From a bacterium (GTDB taxonomy: Bacteria > Patescibacteriota > Minisyncoccia > UBA6257 > 2-01-FULL-56-20), in contig JAKAUM010000009.1 in assembly GCA_021827685.1 (NCBI GenBank), positions 1-45,919 of the forward strand: 45,919 nt of DNA. Direction: 5' to 3'. Position numbers and translations under genes: made by a program. The stretch's first letter is position 1, and the number at the start of each line of letters is the position of its first letter. The notes beneath the pieces are model-generated. The model saw only the letters and a program-made list of their open reading frames with translations, was not told the origin of the DNA and searched no databases. This document shows, in pieces, positions 1 through 8,099 of the stretch.

Positions 1-1
1 G

Positions 2-823
2 CTGGGCAGCCAGACGAGCCGCGTGAAGTCCTCGGTTGACAACATCGCGAACATCACGGTGGCGGCGAACAGCGCGGGTGGCGCGACCCTCAATGCCCTG
101 ACCATTACCTTCAGCGGGAATGCGATCTCTTCATCGACGGCAACGTCCACCTACGTCCTCCGCGACGCGAACAACGTCAACGTGACGAGCGCTTCGAGCT
201 GGGGCGCGACGATGTCGACGGGAGCCCAAACCGCGACGGGCACGATCACGATCACCGGCACCCCCACAAGCGTGGGAACCGATACGGTCGCGATCAACAG
301 CTCGAATATAAGCGTTTCCGTCGCAACCTCGACCGGCAACGACACCGCGACGCTGGTTGCCTCGGCATTCGTCTCCGCGATCAACGCGAGCTCTTCCGTT
401 CTTAACGTAACCGCAACCTCGACCGGCGGCGTCGTCAGCCTAACCTCCACGGCGGCTGGCGCGTCGGGCAATATAACCCTGTCGGGTACGGCCTCCCAGA
501 ACGGCAGCACGTTCGCCTTCGCCACCACGAACGCTTCGAACTGCTCCTCCGCGACGAGCTGTCCGGTAACGTGGACGTTCCCCACGAGCACGAACCCGCT
601 GGTCATCTCTGCGGGCGGTTCCTACACGTTCACGCTCCAGACGAACGACAGCAACTTCGCGACGGGCAGCGGCAGTGCGTCGGTCAGCTTGAGCGCTACG
701 CTCCAGAACACCGGCGACCTGACCTACTACGACAACAGCACCGGTGCCGGCAGCACGGTAGGCTTGCCGACCACGGTGGTCCCGAAGAGCATCACGAACA
801 TCACGTTCGCGGCAGGGACATAG
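2..823 (+). CDS. Ser/Thr/Ala-rich surface protein, C-terminal part
   Basis: The reading frame is open from the window edge, so the start lies upstream and only the last 274 codons are visible. An internal GTG at 23 is probably not the true start. The protein is rich in Ser, Thr, Ala, Asn and Gly with almost no Lys or Cys, as in extracellular beta-sandwich proteins. A middle stretch (VSAINASS, then a TSTGGVVSLTSTAAG-like run) resembles the repeat units of bacterial fibre and adhesin proteins in which a helix is followed by beta strands. It ends at TAG 821-823 and is followed by a strong terminator, so it is the last gene of its transcript. Function is inferred only as cell-surface or secreted; no catalytic motif is visible. 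Confidence 0.7.
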   Translation: MGSQTSRVKSSVDNIANITVAANSAGGATLNALTITFSGNAISSSTATSTYVLRDANNVNVTSASSWGATMSTGAQTATGTITITGTPTSVGTDTVAINSSNISVSVATSTGNDTATLVASAFVSAINASSSVLNVTATSTGGVVSLTSTAAGASGNITLSGTASQNGSTFAFATTNASNCSSATSCPVTWTFPTSTNPLVISAGGSYTFTLQTNDSNFATGSGSASVSLSATLQNTGDLTYYDNSTGAGSTVGLPTTVVPKSITNITFAAGT

Positions 824-878
824 CGTAGCAGGAACGCTTGCTGATACTTCCTCTGGGCTTGTGAACCAGCGGGAAGCG

Positions 879-907
879 AAAGGCCCCCGGGCAACCGGGG
901 GCCTTTT
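879..907. terminator. Rho-independent terminator, probably bidirectional
   Basis: A 12-bp perfect stem (879-890 with 895-906) closes a GCAA tetraloop. The arms begin with AAA and end with TTT, so it can work on both strands. It lies between the surface-protein stop (823) and the 3' end of tRNA-Lys (921), and would end transcripts converging from both sides. Confidence 0.85.
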
Positions 908-920
908 GGCATAGAATACG

Positions 921-993
921 TGCCTCCTGCAGGATTCGAACCTGCGACCATCTCCTTAAAAGGGAGCTGCTCTGCCAACTGAGCTAAGGAGGC
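921..993 (-). tRNA. tRNA-Lys (anticodon TTT)
   Basis: A full cloverleaf can be drawn on the minus strand: 7-bp acceptor GCCTCCT/AGGAGGC, D-arm with GG, anticodon loop CTTTTAA giving TTT, T-arm GCAGG-TTCGAAT-CCTGC, discriminator A. CCA is not encoded; the next bases are CGT. It has its own promoter just upstream. Confidence 0.95.
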
Positions 994-1007
994 ATTCCGT
1001 CTGCGTC

Positions 1008-1036
1008 ATTATAAGAAAAACGCGCCGGGGATTCAA
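1008..1036 (-). promoter_or_regulatory. sigma-70-type promoter of tRNA-Lys
   Basis: On the minus strand TTGAAT (1036-1031) and TATAAT (1013-1008) are separated by 17 bp. The predicted transcription start is a few bases before the tRNA 5' end at 993. Confidence 0.7.
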
Positions 1037-1108
1037 TGTCCCGCGCGGCCGAGGCAAGGGGCCGCGCGCGGGCCATCGCGCCGGCCGCGCCGCGATACTC
1101 GCGCCTCA

Positions 1109-1137
1109 TTCACTCCCCGCAGGCGGCGTGATATCAT
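1109..1137 (+). promoter_or_regulatory. candidate tsaD promoter
   Basis: TTCACT (1109-1114) and TATCAT (1132-1137) lie 17 bp apart. The resulting leader to the ATG at 1183 would be about 40 nt and GC-rich, unlike the almost absent leaders of many neighbours. Confidence 0.4.
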
Positions 1138-1182
1138 GGGAAATAATTCCGCGGGCACCCGCCCGCCGCCCGCCGCCTTAAA

Positions 1183-2232
1183 ATGGAAATCCTCGCCATC
1201 GAAACCTCCTGCGACGAAACCGGCATCGCGCTCCTCCGCGCTACCGGAGGCCTCCGCGCCCCGCGCTTCGAGGTGTTGGAAAATCTCGTGGCGTCGCAGA
1301 TAAAAATCCACCGGCCGTTCGGAGGAGTCGTGCCCAACCTTGCGAAACGCGAGCACCTGAAAAATCTTCCGATTCTTTTCCGGCGGCTCCTCGCGCGGCG
1401 GGAAGCGGAACGGAAGCCGTTCAAACCGGACATCATTGCGGTCACGGTCGGCCCCGGCCTTGAACCCGCCCTATGGACGGGAATAGAGTTCGCAAAAGGC
1501 CTCGCGAAACGCTACGCGGTCCCGCTTGTCGGCGCGAACCACCTGGAGGGGCACCTCTACAGCTTTCTCCTCCCCTCACGCGCCGCGGGCGCGTACACGT
1601 CCTCTCTCGCCGCCTTGCGGAAACGCGTCTTTCCCGCCGTTGCCCTCATCGTTTCGGGGGGCCACACCGTACTGCTCCGGATGGAATCCTTCGCAAAGTG
1701 GAAGCGGCTCGGCGAAACGCGCGACGATGCGGCGGGCGAGGCGTTCGACAAAGCGGCGCGGCTTCTCGACCTCCCCTACCCGGGCGGCCCGGAGATAGAA
1801 GCCCTGGCGCGGCGCGGCAATCCCGCCGCGATCGCCTTCCCGCGTCCGATGCTCGACCAGCAGAATTATGATTTTAGTTTTTCCGGCCTTAAAACGGCTC
1901 TCCTTTATTATCTCCGGAGCGCGGAGGAGGCGCGGCCCGCGGATGTCGCGGCGAGCTTCGAGCAGGCGGCCGTAGACGTCCTCGCCGCAAAGGCGCGACG
2001 CGCCGCGGAGTCCTGCGCCGCGGAGTCCATCCTCCTTTCCGGCGGCGTTGCCGCGAACAAGCATCTCCGCAAAGCGATCGGCCGCACGGCCGCGCTTATT
2101 GGAGCAAACTTCTTCGTTCCCGATTTTAAATATAATTTGGACAATGCCGCGATGATAGGCGCGGCGGGCTACCTGGCCCGGCTCAGGAAAAAGAAATACC
2201 CTCTCCGCGCAAACGGAGCACTCGACATCTGA
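1183..2232 (+). CDS. tsaD: tRNA N6-adenosine threonylcarbamoyltransferase TsaD
   Basis: TsaD transfers threonylcarbamoyl from TC-AMP to A37 of tRNAs reading ANN codons, acting in the cytoplasm with TsaB and TsaE partners. The 349-residue protein is full length for the family. It starts with the ASKHA-fold signature MEILAIETSCDET. The iron/zinc-binding HLEGH is at residues 120-124 and SGGHT at 158-162. The GGVAAN phosphate loop is near 287-292, and NLDNAAMIG (D320 region) supplies the last metal ligand. All key residues are kept, so the enzyme should be active. The partner genes tsaB, tsaC and tsaE are not in this window. It ends 9 bp before the stop of the convergent membrane-protein gene. 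Confidence 0.97.
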   Translation: MEILAIETSCDETGIALLRATGGLRAPRFEVLENLVASQIKIHRPFGGVVPNLAKREHLKNLPILFRRLLARREAERKPFKPDIIAVTVGPGLEPALWTGIEFAKGLAKRYAVPLVGANHLEGHLYSFLLPSRAAGAYTSSLAALRKRVFPAVALIVSGGHTVLLRMESFAKWKRLGETRDDAAGEAFDKAARLLDLPYPGGPEIEALARRGNPAAIAFPRPMLDQQNYDFSFSGLKTALLYYLRSAEEARPADVAASFEQAAVDVLAAKARRAAESCAAESILLSGGVAANKHLRKAIGRTAALIGANFFVPDFKYNLDNAAMIGAAGYLARLRKKKYPLRANGALDI

Positions 2233-2241
2233 CCCGCCGCG

Positions 2242-3060
2242 CTATATCACCCGCGTCGTGAAAAGGATGATAAAAGCGAATACGACCGCGCCGAGGATAA
2301 AACACGCCTCCAGGAAAGAATCCCGCCGGAGGATATCCGCCCCGCCCTCCCCGGCCGCAACGTCCGCCTTGCACCGGCGGAGATTCTCGTACATCTCAAG
2401 CGCATAGGCGGTCGAGAACGCCGCGTAACAGATGAGGATGATAAAAGATGCGACCGCGCCGGCGACCGGCCCCGCAAGATGGCGGATCGGCGAATACACG
2501 AACGCCGTTACCGCGAAAAAGATGACGGTTATGAAAAGCAGGCGGGCGAATACCGCCCACCAATGCCCTTTTACGTAGAAACGGCTGAGCCGCAGGGCGC
2601 GGACGCCGCGGGCGCCTTCGAGGACAAGCGCATAATTCGCGAATACGAGCGAGATCGCAATCATGACTCCGGGCACGATGAGCATGGCCCCGCCGCCCAC
2701 GACGGCGACCATATTAAGGATGCCCACCCAGACGGCCGGCCAAAAAAGTTTCATGCCCGCGCGATAGGATTCCGCGATGCCCGTCCCGCGGGCGAGAGCG
2801 CTGATAAGGGCGACGGTGGCGGCGACGGAAAGAAGCGTGCCCACAAGCGAGAGGGCTCCTCCGGCGACGGCGACGCCCCCGCCAAGCCCCTTCCGACCGC
2901 CCTCAAGCTGTCCTCCGATAATGAACACGGTGGGCAGTACGAATATCCATGCCAGCGTCCAAAACTTCGCCGCGAACCGCTTCCATGCGTTTCCTAAAAG
3001 CACGCCGAGCGGATCCATCGGCGTTCCTTGCGCCGGCGCCTGTCCGATTGATTCTGGCAT
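2242..3060 (-). CDS. multi-pass membrane protein, unknown function
   Basis: This 272-residue protein has a short Pro/Gln-rich cytoplasmic start, then about six or seven hydrophobic segments. They lie near residues 30-50, 65-95, 105-145, 170-190, 200-230 and 250-268, with a charged loop (ENLRRCKADV) before the last one. The pattern resembles the broad glycerophosphodiesterase-associated/DUF975 type of integral membrane proteins common in CPR genomes, but no diagnostic motif allows a function. The start is supported by TATAAT (minus strand, 3072-3067) ending exactly 6 nt before the ATG, suggesting a leaderless mRNA. It converges on tsaD. Confidence 0.7.
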   Translation of the reverse strand: MPESIGQAPAQGTPMDPLGVLLGNAWKRFAAKFWTLAWIFVLPTVFIIGGQLEGGRKGLGGGVAVAGGALSLVGTLLSVAATVALISALARGTGIAESYRAGMKLFWPAVWVGILNMVAVVGGGAMLIVPGVMIAISLVFANYALVLEGARGVRALRLSRFYVKGHWWAVFARLLFITVIFFAVTAFVYSPIRHLAGPVAGAVASFIILICYAAFSTAYALEMYENLRRCKADVAAGEGGADILRRDSFLEACFILGAVVFAFIILFTTRVI

Positions 3061-3122
3061 ATCTTTATTATACCAAACCCCGCCGGCGGCCTAAAAAGGC
3101 GGGGAAGAGGCGCGGGGAATTT

Positions 3123-3168
3123 CCGTGAAAGCAAAAATCCGGACGCGCCCGAATTTTTGCTTTCACGG
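3123..3168. terminator. long perfect hairpin, probable bidirectional terminator
   Basis: Two 16-nt perfect inverted arms (3123-3138 and 3153-3168) plus an inner CGG/CCG pairing form a hairpin of about 20 bp. The arms contain A5 and T5 tracts, so the inner GC stem followed by T5 can act as a terminator on either strand. It lies just after the stop (3185) of the minus-strand small membrane protein gene. Confidence 0.65.
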
Positions 3169-3184
3169 CCATCTCGGTTTCCGA

Positions 3185-3526
3185 CTATTTCCCCGTGGAG
3201 GTGGCGGGAGCGGCGGCCGGCGACTGGGCGCCGTAACCGTAGCCGCCATAGTACCGCATCATCGGCCCGCCGTACGAACCGTAGCCGTAGGAATCGCCCA
3301 TCATATACTGCATCGGGCTGTAGCCGTTGGAACCGTACGCGGAATAGTATATCCCCGCTTTCAGTTCGCCGAGCTTCACGCCCACCGCAAAGGCGAATGC
3401 AACCACGACTATCGCAATGAGAATCCTGAGCAGAAAAAATCCCGGGTGCCAGTGATGATGTTCGGAGTTCCCGCACCAGCCCCGGCATCCGCATCCGCAC
3501 TTCTGCGCTTTTTCCCTTTCTTCCAT
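3185..3526 (-). CDS. small single-pass membrane protein, Cys/His-rich head and Tyr/Gly-rich tail
   Basis: The product has 113 residues from the ATG at 3526, or 121 from an in-frame ATG at 3550. The N-terminal 25 residues carry four Cys in a CGCGCRGWC arrangement followed by EHHHWH, a possible metal-binding patch. One hydrophobic segment (LLRILIAIVVVAFAFAV) follows. The C-terminal half is dominated by Tyr, Gly and Met (GDSYGYGSYGG, YYGGYGYG) and is probably disordered and extracytoplasmic. I do not recognise a family; similar short Tyr/Gly-rich membrane proteins occur in CPR genomes. The shorter start gives the more natural head; neither start has a clear Shine-Dalgarno sequence. Transcription probably ends at the hairpin at 3123-3168. 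Confidence 0.6.
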   Translation of the reverse strand: MEEREKAQKCGCGCRGWCGNSEHHHWHPGFFLLRILIAIVVVAFAFAVGVKLGELKAGIYYSAYGSNGYSPMQYMMGDSYGYGSYGGPMMRYYGGYGYGAQSPAAAPATSTGK

Positions 3527-3576
3527 GATTGGATGTAGAATACGCAACAAATTTTCGCGACCTTTGGAAATCTTCC

Positions 3577-3605
3577 TTAAATTATAGCGGAAAATCGCGT
3601 ATAAT
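3577..3605 (+). promoter_or_regulatory. valS promoter, leaderless arrangement
   Basis: TTAAAT (3577-3582), 17 bp, then TATAAT (3600-3605). The -10 box ends 6 nt before the valS ATG (3612), so the transcript should start at or next to the A of the start codon. Confidence 0.65.
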
Positions 3606-3611
3606 CCAAAA

Positions 3612-5768
3612 ATGCCGATGGAACCCCGCTACGACCATGGAAAAACCGAGGAAAAGACCTACCGCCGCTGGGAAGAATCGGGCTATTTCAATCCGGATAA
3701 CCTGCCCGGCGAACGCGCCGAGTCCTTCTCCGTCATCATGCCGCCGCCGAACGCGAACGGCGACCTTCACGTAGGCCACGCCGTGTTCCTCACGCTCGAG
3801 GACATCATGGTGCGGTTCGCGCGGATGCACGGCAAGCGCGCGCTCTGGCTCCCGGGCGCCGACCACGCGGGATTTGAAACCCATGTCGTCTTCGATAAAA
3901 AGATGGAAAAGGAGGCGCGCGCGAGGGGGGCGCATTACGACCGCGCGCAGATGTCGCGCGAAGAGGTGTGGCGGGCCACATGGGATTTCACCCAGCACAA
4001 CAGGACGAATATGGAGGCGCAGATCCGGAAGCTCGGCGCCTCATGCGATTGGTCGCGCGAGAAGTTTACGCTCGACCCCGACATCGTCCGCGGGACGGAG
4101 GAAACATTCGTCCGGATGTACCGGGACGGCCTCGTCTATCGCGGCCTCCGCGTCGTGAACTGGTGCCCGAAGCACCGGACGGCCTTCTCCGACCTGGAAG
4201 TGAAGCATGAGGAGCGCCGCGATCCGCTCTATTATATAAAGTACGGCCCGCTCACCGTCGCCACGGTGCGGCCGGAAACGAAATTCGGCGATACGGCCCT
4301 CGCCGTGAATCCGCACGACGAACGGTACCGAAAATACGCCGGGAAAGAGATTTCAGCGGAAGACATCCTCGGCCCCATCACCCTGCGCGTCGTCGCGGAC
4401 GACGTGGTGGATCCGGCATTCGGCACGGGCGTCGTCAAAGTCACGCCCGCGCACGACGCCGCGGACTTCGAAATCTGGCAGCGCCATAAAGACGAAATAC
4501 CCGGACCGAAAATCGCCATAGACGAGACCGGCCGCCTCACCGCCCTCGCCGGCCCGTTTGCCGGCCTGAAGGCCGAGGAAGCCCGCGAAAAGGTCGCGGA
4601 GGTCATGCGCGAGAAAGGGATCATCGAGAAGACGGATCCCGGTTACGTCCATCAGGTCACGACCTGCTACAAGTGCGGATCCGTACTGGAACCCATCCCG
4701 AAATCGCAATGGTTCGTAAAGATGGCGCCGCTCGCCGAAAAGGCGGCCGAAGCGGCGGAGAAAGGCGAGCTTACCATCATCCCCGCGCATTCGAAATCCA
4801 TCTACCTCCACTGGCTCAAGAATATCCGCGACTGGAATATCTCCCGCCAGATCGCCTGGGGCATCAGGATTCCGGCATGGTTCTGCGCGAACTGCGGCGA
4901 GCCGAACGTGGAGCCGAAAATCGAAAAAGGGAAAGGCGAGCCGTGCGCGAAGTGCGGCGGCGGCCTTTACGAGCAGGATCCCGACGTCTTCGATACGTGG
5001 TTCTCTTCCGCACAATGGCCGTACCTCGCACTCGGCTATCCGGACGGCCGCGACTATAAGGCGTTCTATCCGACGGATGTCATGGAGACGGGCTACGACA
5101 TCCTCTTTTTCTGGGTTGCGCGCATGGTGATGCTCGGGCTCTATCGCACGGGCAAGCTCCCCTTCCGCACGGTCTACCTGCACGGCCTCGTCCGCGACAA
5201 AGACCGGGTCAAGATGTCCAAATCGAAAGGGAACGTCGTCAATCCGCTCGGCGTCGCCGAAACCTACGGCGCGGATGCGCTCCGCATGGCGCTCGTTGCG
5301 GGAAGCACTCCGGGCAGCGACATTGTCATCTCAGAGGACAAGATCCGCGGCTACCGCAATTTTGCGACAAAGCTATGGAATATTGCGCGGTTCATCGAGA
5401 TGAACCGGTCCGCCCCGTCCGCGCCCGCCGCCGCGGCGGGCGCGGACGGGGTCTCGCGGCGGCCGGAACTTGCGGCATTTGCGCAAATAAAAGAGGAGGC
5501 CGCGGAACATCTCGCGCATTTTGAATTCCATCTCGCGGCGGAGAAAATCTACCACTACGTCTGGCATGAACTCGCGGACAAGATCGTGGAACGGGAAAAG
5601 GACGTCCTGCGCAACGGAAGCGCCGCAGAGAAGGCGGAGAGCTGTACCCTCCTCGAAACTCTGCTCCTCGGCTCCCTCAAAATGCTCCACCCGTTCATGC
5701 CGTTCGTGACCGAAGAAATTTACGTCATTTTCCGGCCCGGAGAAATGCTCATGGTGGCCGAGTGGTGA
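3612..5768 (+). CDS. valS: valyl-tRNA synthetase, short form
   Basis: This class I aminoacyl-tRNA synthetase joins valine to tRNA-Val. The HIGH motif appears as HVGH (residues 53-56) after PPPNANGDL, and KMSKS is at 534-538 in DRVKMSKSKGN. An editing (CP1) domain lies between them, with Cys pairs CYKCG near 351, CANCG near 425 and CAKCG near 446 that probably bind zinc. At 718 residues it is far shorter than the roughly 880-950 of typical bacterial ValRS. It stops inside the helical anticodon domain (VTEEIY...MLMVAEW) and lacks the C-terminal coiled-coil tRNA-binding arm. Only 35 bp separate it from the next gene, so no frameshifted remainder exists. It starts from a leaderless-type promoter. 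Confidence 0.95.
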   Translation: MPMEPRYDHGKTEEKTYRRWEESGYFNPDNLPGERAESFSVIMPPPNANGDLHVGHAVFLTLEDIMVRFARMHGKRALWLPGADHAGFETHVVFDKKMEKEARARGAHYDRAQMSREEVWRATWDFTQHNRTNMEAQIRKLGASCDWSREKFTLDPDIVRGTEETFVRMYRDGLVYRGLRVVNWCPKHRTAFSDLEVKHEERRDPLYYIKYGPLTVATVRPETKFGDTALAVNPHDERYRKYAGKEISAEDILGPITLRVVADDVVDPAFGTGVVKVTPAHDAADFEIWQRHKDEIPGPKIAIDETGRLTALAGPFAGLKAEEAREKVAEVMREKGIIEKTDPGYVHQVTTCYKCGSVLEPIPKSQWFVKMAPLAEKAAEAAEKGELTIIPAHSKSIYLHWLKNIRDWNISRQIAWGIRIPAWFCANCGEPNVEPKIEKGKGEPCAKCGGGLYEQDPDVFDTWFSSAQWPYLALGYPDGRDYKAFYPTDVMETGYDILFFWVARMVMLGLYRTGKLPFRTVYLHGLVRDKDRVKMSKSKGNVVNPLGVAETYGADALRMALVAGSTPGSDIVISEDKIRGYRNFATKLWNIARFIEMNRSAPSAPAAAAGADGVSRRPELAAFAQIKEEAAEHLAHFEFHLAAEKIYHYVWHELADKIVEREKDVLRNGSAAEKAESCTLLETLLLGSLKMLHPFMPFVTEEIYVIFRPGEMLMVAEW

Positions 5769-5803
5769 GGCCGCCGCGCCGGCGGCGCATGCTAAAATAA
5801 GAC

Positions 5804-6511
5804 ATGCTTGTCCTTGCGCTCGTGTTCGGGCTCCTGCCCGGATTTGCATGGCTTGCGTTCTATCTCGCCGAGGAAGAAGACCGGCCGGAACCGAAGCGCC
5901 TTATTGCCCTTACTTTTTTCGCCGGAATCGCGTTCGGACTCTTTACGATCATCGTTGAAAAATGGTGGACGGCCGTCCTTTCCGGCGCCGGCATCGCCCT
6001 CTTTTCCGCCATCTCGCTCCTCACGCTTGCATTCATAGAAGAAGTTATGAAATTCGGCGCGGCGTATTTCGCGGTCGGCAAAGACGGCCGCGCGAGCGAG
6101 CCGGTGGAACGGATGCTCTATATGATTGTCGCGGCCATGGGATTCGCCACGCTCGAAAATCTCGGCGCCATCGTGAGCATCCGCCCCTCGCTCGCCTTCG
6201 TAAACGCCTTTTTCACGACCGCCTCCCTCCGCTTCGTGGGCGCCACGCTCCTCCATTCCCTCACCTCGGCGATCGTGGGATATCACTGGGCGCTCGGCGT
6301 CGCACGCCGGAAAACGGGCCGGAACCTCGCCGTCGGCCTGGCATACGCCTCCGTATTGCACGCCATTTTCAACTACCTTATACTTGATTATGGGAACGTC
6401 GCGTACACCGCCGTTCTCCTCGTCATCGCCGGCTTCTTCGTTTTAAATGATTTCGAGAAGCTGAGAGCGCGGCCGGTTCCCGGGTCGGGAGCAGCCGCCA
6501 AAACCGCGTAA
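5804..6511 (+). CDS. prsW: PrsW-family intramembrane metalloprotease
   Basis: PrsW proteases cleave membrane proteins, in Bacillus an anti-sigma factor. The 235-residue protein has about seven or eight hydrophobic segments. The family's conserved residues are present: EE at 79-80 with K83 (FIEEVMKF), E118 in FATLEN, H151 in LLHSLTSA and H186 in LHAIFNY. These Glu/His residues are proposed zinc ligands and catalytic residues. The start follows TAAAAT (5793-5798) by 5 nt, a leaderless arrangement. The Hsp20 gene follows after 12 nt and may be cotranscribed. No anti-sigma factor is visible nearby, so the substrate is unknown. Confidence 0.85.
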   Translation: MLVLALVFGLLPGFAWLAFYLAEEEDRPEPKRLIALTFFAGIAFGLFTIIVEKWWTAVLSGAGIALFSAISLLTLAFIEEVMKFGAAYFAVGKDGRASEPVERMLYMIVAAMGFATLENLGAIVSIRPSLAFVNAFFTTASLRFVGATLLHSLTSAIVGYHWALGVARRKTGRNLAVGLAYASVLHAIFNYLILDYGNVAYTAVLLVIAGFFVLNDFEKLRARPVPGSGAAAKTA

Positions 6512-6523
6512 CCTTCCAAGCAT

Positions 6524-7039
6524 ATGGATTCCCAAGACGAAAAATTTTTTGAAGCGCTCGCCGCAGGGGAAAAGCCCGGCGAGCCGGAAGTAGAACTTGC
6601 GAAAGCGGGATTTTCCGCGCTCGCGGGACGGACGCGCGCAGGCATCTCGCGCGCCGCGGCTCCTTCAGCGCCGGAAAGGGCGGCCAACCACGACGACCAT
6701 GACGACGCCGAAGGCCAGCTCACCGTGGACGTCTATCAGACGCCGACGGATATTTTCGTGGAATCCGCGATTGCGGGCGTCCGGCCGGAGGACATCGACG
6801 TGAACGTGACCCCCGATTCGGTCGCCATCCACGGCTCCCGCGCGCGCGAAGAACGGGAGGAGGGCAAGGACTACCTTTACCAGGAATGCTATTGGGGCCG
6901 ATTCGGCCGCTCCATCATCCTACCCCAGGAAATCGATCCCGAAGGCGCCGAGGTGCGGTTCAGGAACGGCATCCTTGCGATCCGGCTTCCGAAAGCGAAC
7001 AAGCGGAGAACGCGCAAGCTCTCCGTAAAAGCTGAATAA
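6524..7039 (+). CDS. Hsp20/alpha-crystallin small heat-shock protein
   Basis: Small heat-shock proteins hold unfolding proteins in a refoldable state without ATP. Residues about 64-165 form the alpha-crystallin domain, with a VDVYQT strand, the family-typical SAIAGVRPEDIDVNV and the closing GILAIRLPK. The N-terminal 60 residues are Ala/Arg/Glu-rich with a His/Asp cluster (NHDDHDD) and likely disordered. A short basic tail (KRRTRKLSVKAE) follows; it has no clear IXI motif. Length (171) is normal. It lies 12 nt after prsW with no obvious promoter or Shine-Dalgarno sequence, so cotranscription is likely. Heat regulation cannot be judged. Confidence 0.93.
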   Translation: MDSQDEKFFEALAAGEKPGEPEVELAKAGFSALAGRTRAGISRAAAPSAPERAANHDDHDDAEGQLTVDVYQTPTDIFVESAIAGVRPEDIDVNVTPDSVAIHGSRAREEREEGKDYLYQECYWGRFGRSIILPQEIDPEGAEVRFRNGILAIRLPKANKRRTRKLSVKAE

Positions 7040-7065
7040 ATCCCGCACGGACGCGGGCGGCCTGT

Positions 7066-7094
7066 TTGCAAAAACGCCCGAGGCGCACTATACT
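7066..7094 (+). promoter_or_regulatory. rpmB promoter
   Basis: TTGCAA (7066-7071), 17 bp, TATACT (7089-7094). The -10 ends 8 nt before the L28 ATG at 7103, leaving a leader of only one or two nucleotides. Confidence 0.75.
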
Positions 7095-7102
7095 TCAGAA
7101 CC

Positions 7103-7318
7103 ATGAGACAATGTGCAAGGTGCCACAAGGGATCGCGCATGGGGGGAACCCGCAAGCTTCTCCGCGCCCACTATAATCCGGTGAACTGGAGCCGGAAATA
7201 TCCGAACCTTCAGTACGCGCGCGTGGATGGCAAGCGCATGCTTGTCTGTACGGCCTGCCTCCGCACGCTCGCCAAGGCGCCGAGGAAGGCGAGAGTGGCC
7301 GCGGCGGCGCGCGCTTAG
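7103..7318 (+). CDS. rpmB: 50S ribosomal protein L28 (bL28), zinc-ribbon form
   Basis: A 71-residue basic protein of the large ribosomal subunit. The middle segment (SRKYPNLQYARVDGKRMLVC) matches the bL28 core. Two Cys pairs, C4/C7 (CARC) and C49/C52 (CTAC), make the zinc-binding C+ form. In other bacteria the C+ copy may be exchanged for a zinc-free paralogue under zinc limitation; no paralogue is seen here. The start is set by the promoter 8 nt upstream. The next gene begins 7 nt after its stop, suggesting a bicistronic transcript. Confidence 0.95.
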   Translation: MRQCARCHKGSRMGGTRKLLRAHYNPVNWSRKYPNLQYARVDGKRMLVCTACLRTLAKAPRKARVAAAARA

Positions 7319-7325
7319 TAGGCCT

Positions 7326-8099
7326 ATGCAAAATCCGGAAATCCGGCGAACGTCGCACGCGGAGATCGATCCCGGAGTGAAAGGGCTTGTTGGTTTTATC
7401 GCGGAAACATCCCGCGCGCTCCGTGACGAAGGGATTCCCATCGGAGATGACGGCCGTGTGGATATGCATGCGTACCGGCTCTTTTATGGAAAAGCCGCCG
7501 AGGCGGACTTAGCAAACTCAAGCGATATTCTCAGTCCGGACCGCCTCGTAACCGACGGCGAGAAGCTTGAGATACTCGCGCTCGCGATATTGCGGAAAAA
7601 CCTCGGCGCCGATTTTTTCGTGGCGCGATCGGCGCCCCACGACGATAAGGTGCATCACGTGGATACCGTCATCTTCGATCGGCGGACTGGCGCCCTCGTG
7701 TGCGCATTCGATGAGGTAAGCGCCATGTCGGGCGCCGATTATGAGAAAAAACAGGCCATCATCACGAAACAAAACGTTGATGGCGGCGGCGCGAATCTGA
7801 AATATGGATTCCGACTGGAAGTGAACGACGACCGAAAAAGGATCGTCCCGGACGAAGTCGCCCATGTTCCCCTCTTCTATATAGCGCTCCCTAAAGATCG
7901 CATCGAGAAAGGCATCCGCGAGTTCACCCTCGATCCCGTCAGACAATCCGATTTTGAGAGTAAGCTCTTCACTTATTTCGTAAGCGCAATAGCACTCCAA
8001 ATCCAAGCCATCAAACTTTACGAGCGGCGGCTCAATCCGGAATTCGCCCGCCGGCTGCAGGATTTCTCGAAGGTGATAGAATTATTCAGGGGAAAATAA
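7326..8099 (+). CDS. conserved-looking cytoplasmic protein, unknown function
   Basis: The frame stays open upstream, but the ATG at 7326, just after the L28 stop, is the reasonable start and gives 257 residues. There are no signal or membrane segments. The central part (residues 95-165) reads as beta strands with acidic residues: DTVIFDRRTG (D113) followed by CAFDEVSA (D129, E130) and then YEKKQAIITKQN. This loosely recalls the D-x(n)-E-x-K layout of PD-(D/E)XK nucleases, but the Lys position is Ser, so I treat that as a weak guess. The C-terminus is helical (LQIQAIKLYERRL). Its stop codon abuts tRNA-Pro (8100). I do not recognise the family. Confidence 0.7.
   Translation: MQNPEIRRTSHAEIDPGVKGLVGFIAETSRALRDEGIPIGDDGRVDMHAYRLFYGKAAEADLANSSDILSPDRLVTDGEKLEILALAILRKNLGADFFVARSAPHDDKVHHVDTVIFDRRTGALVCAFDEVSAMSGADYEKKQAIITKQNVDGGGANLKYGFRLEVNDDRKRIVPDEVAHVPLFYIALPKDRIEKGIREFTLDPVRQSDFESKLFTYFVSAIALQIQAIKLYERRLNPEFARRLQDFSKVIELFRGK

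Noticed and set aside
727-978. Minus-strand ORF across tRNA-Lys (contains VAGSNPAGGT)
   Set aside because: This is the typical spurious translation of a tRNA T-arm region; the tRNA and terminator explain the DNA.
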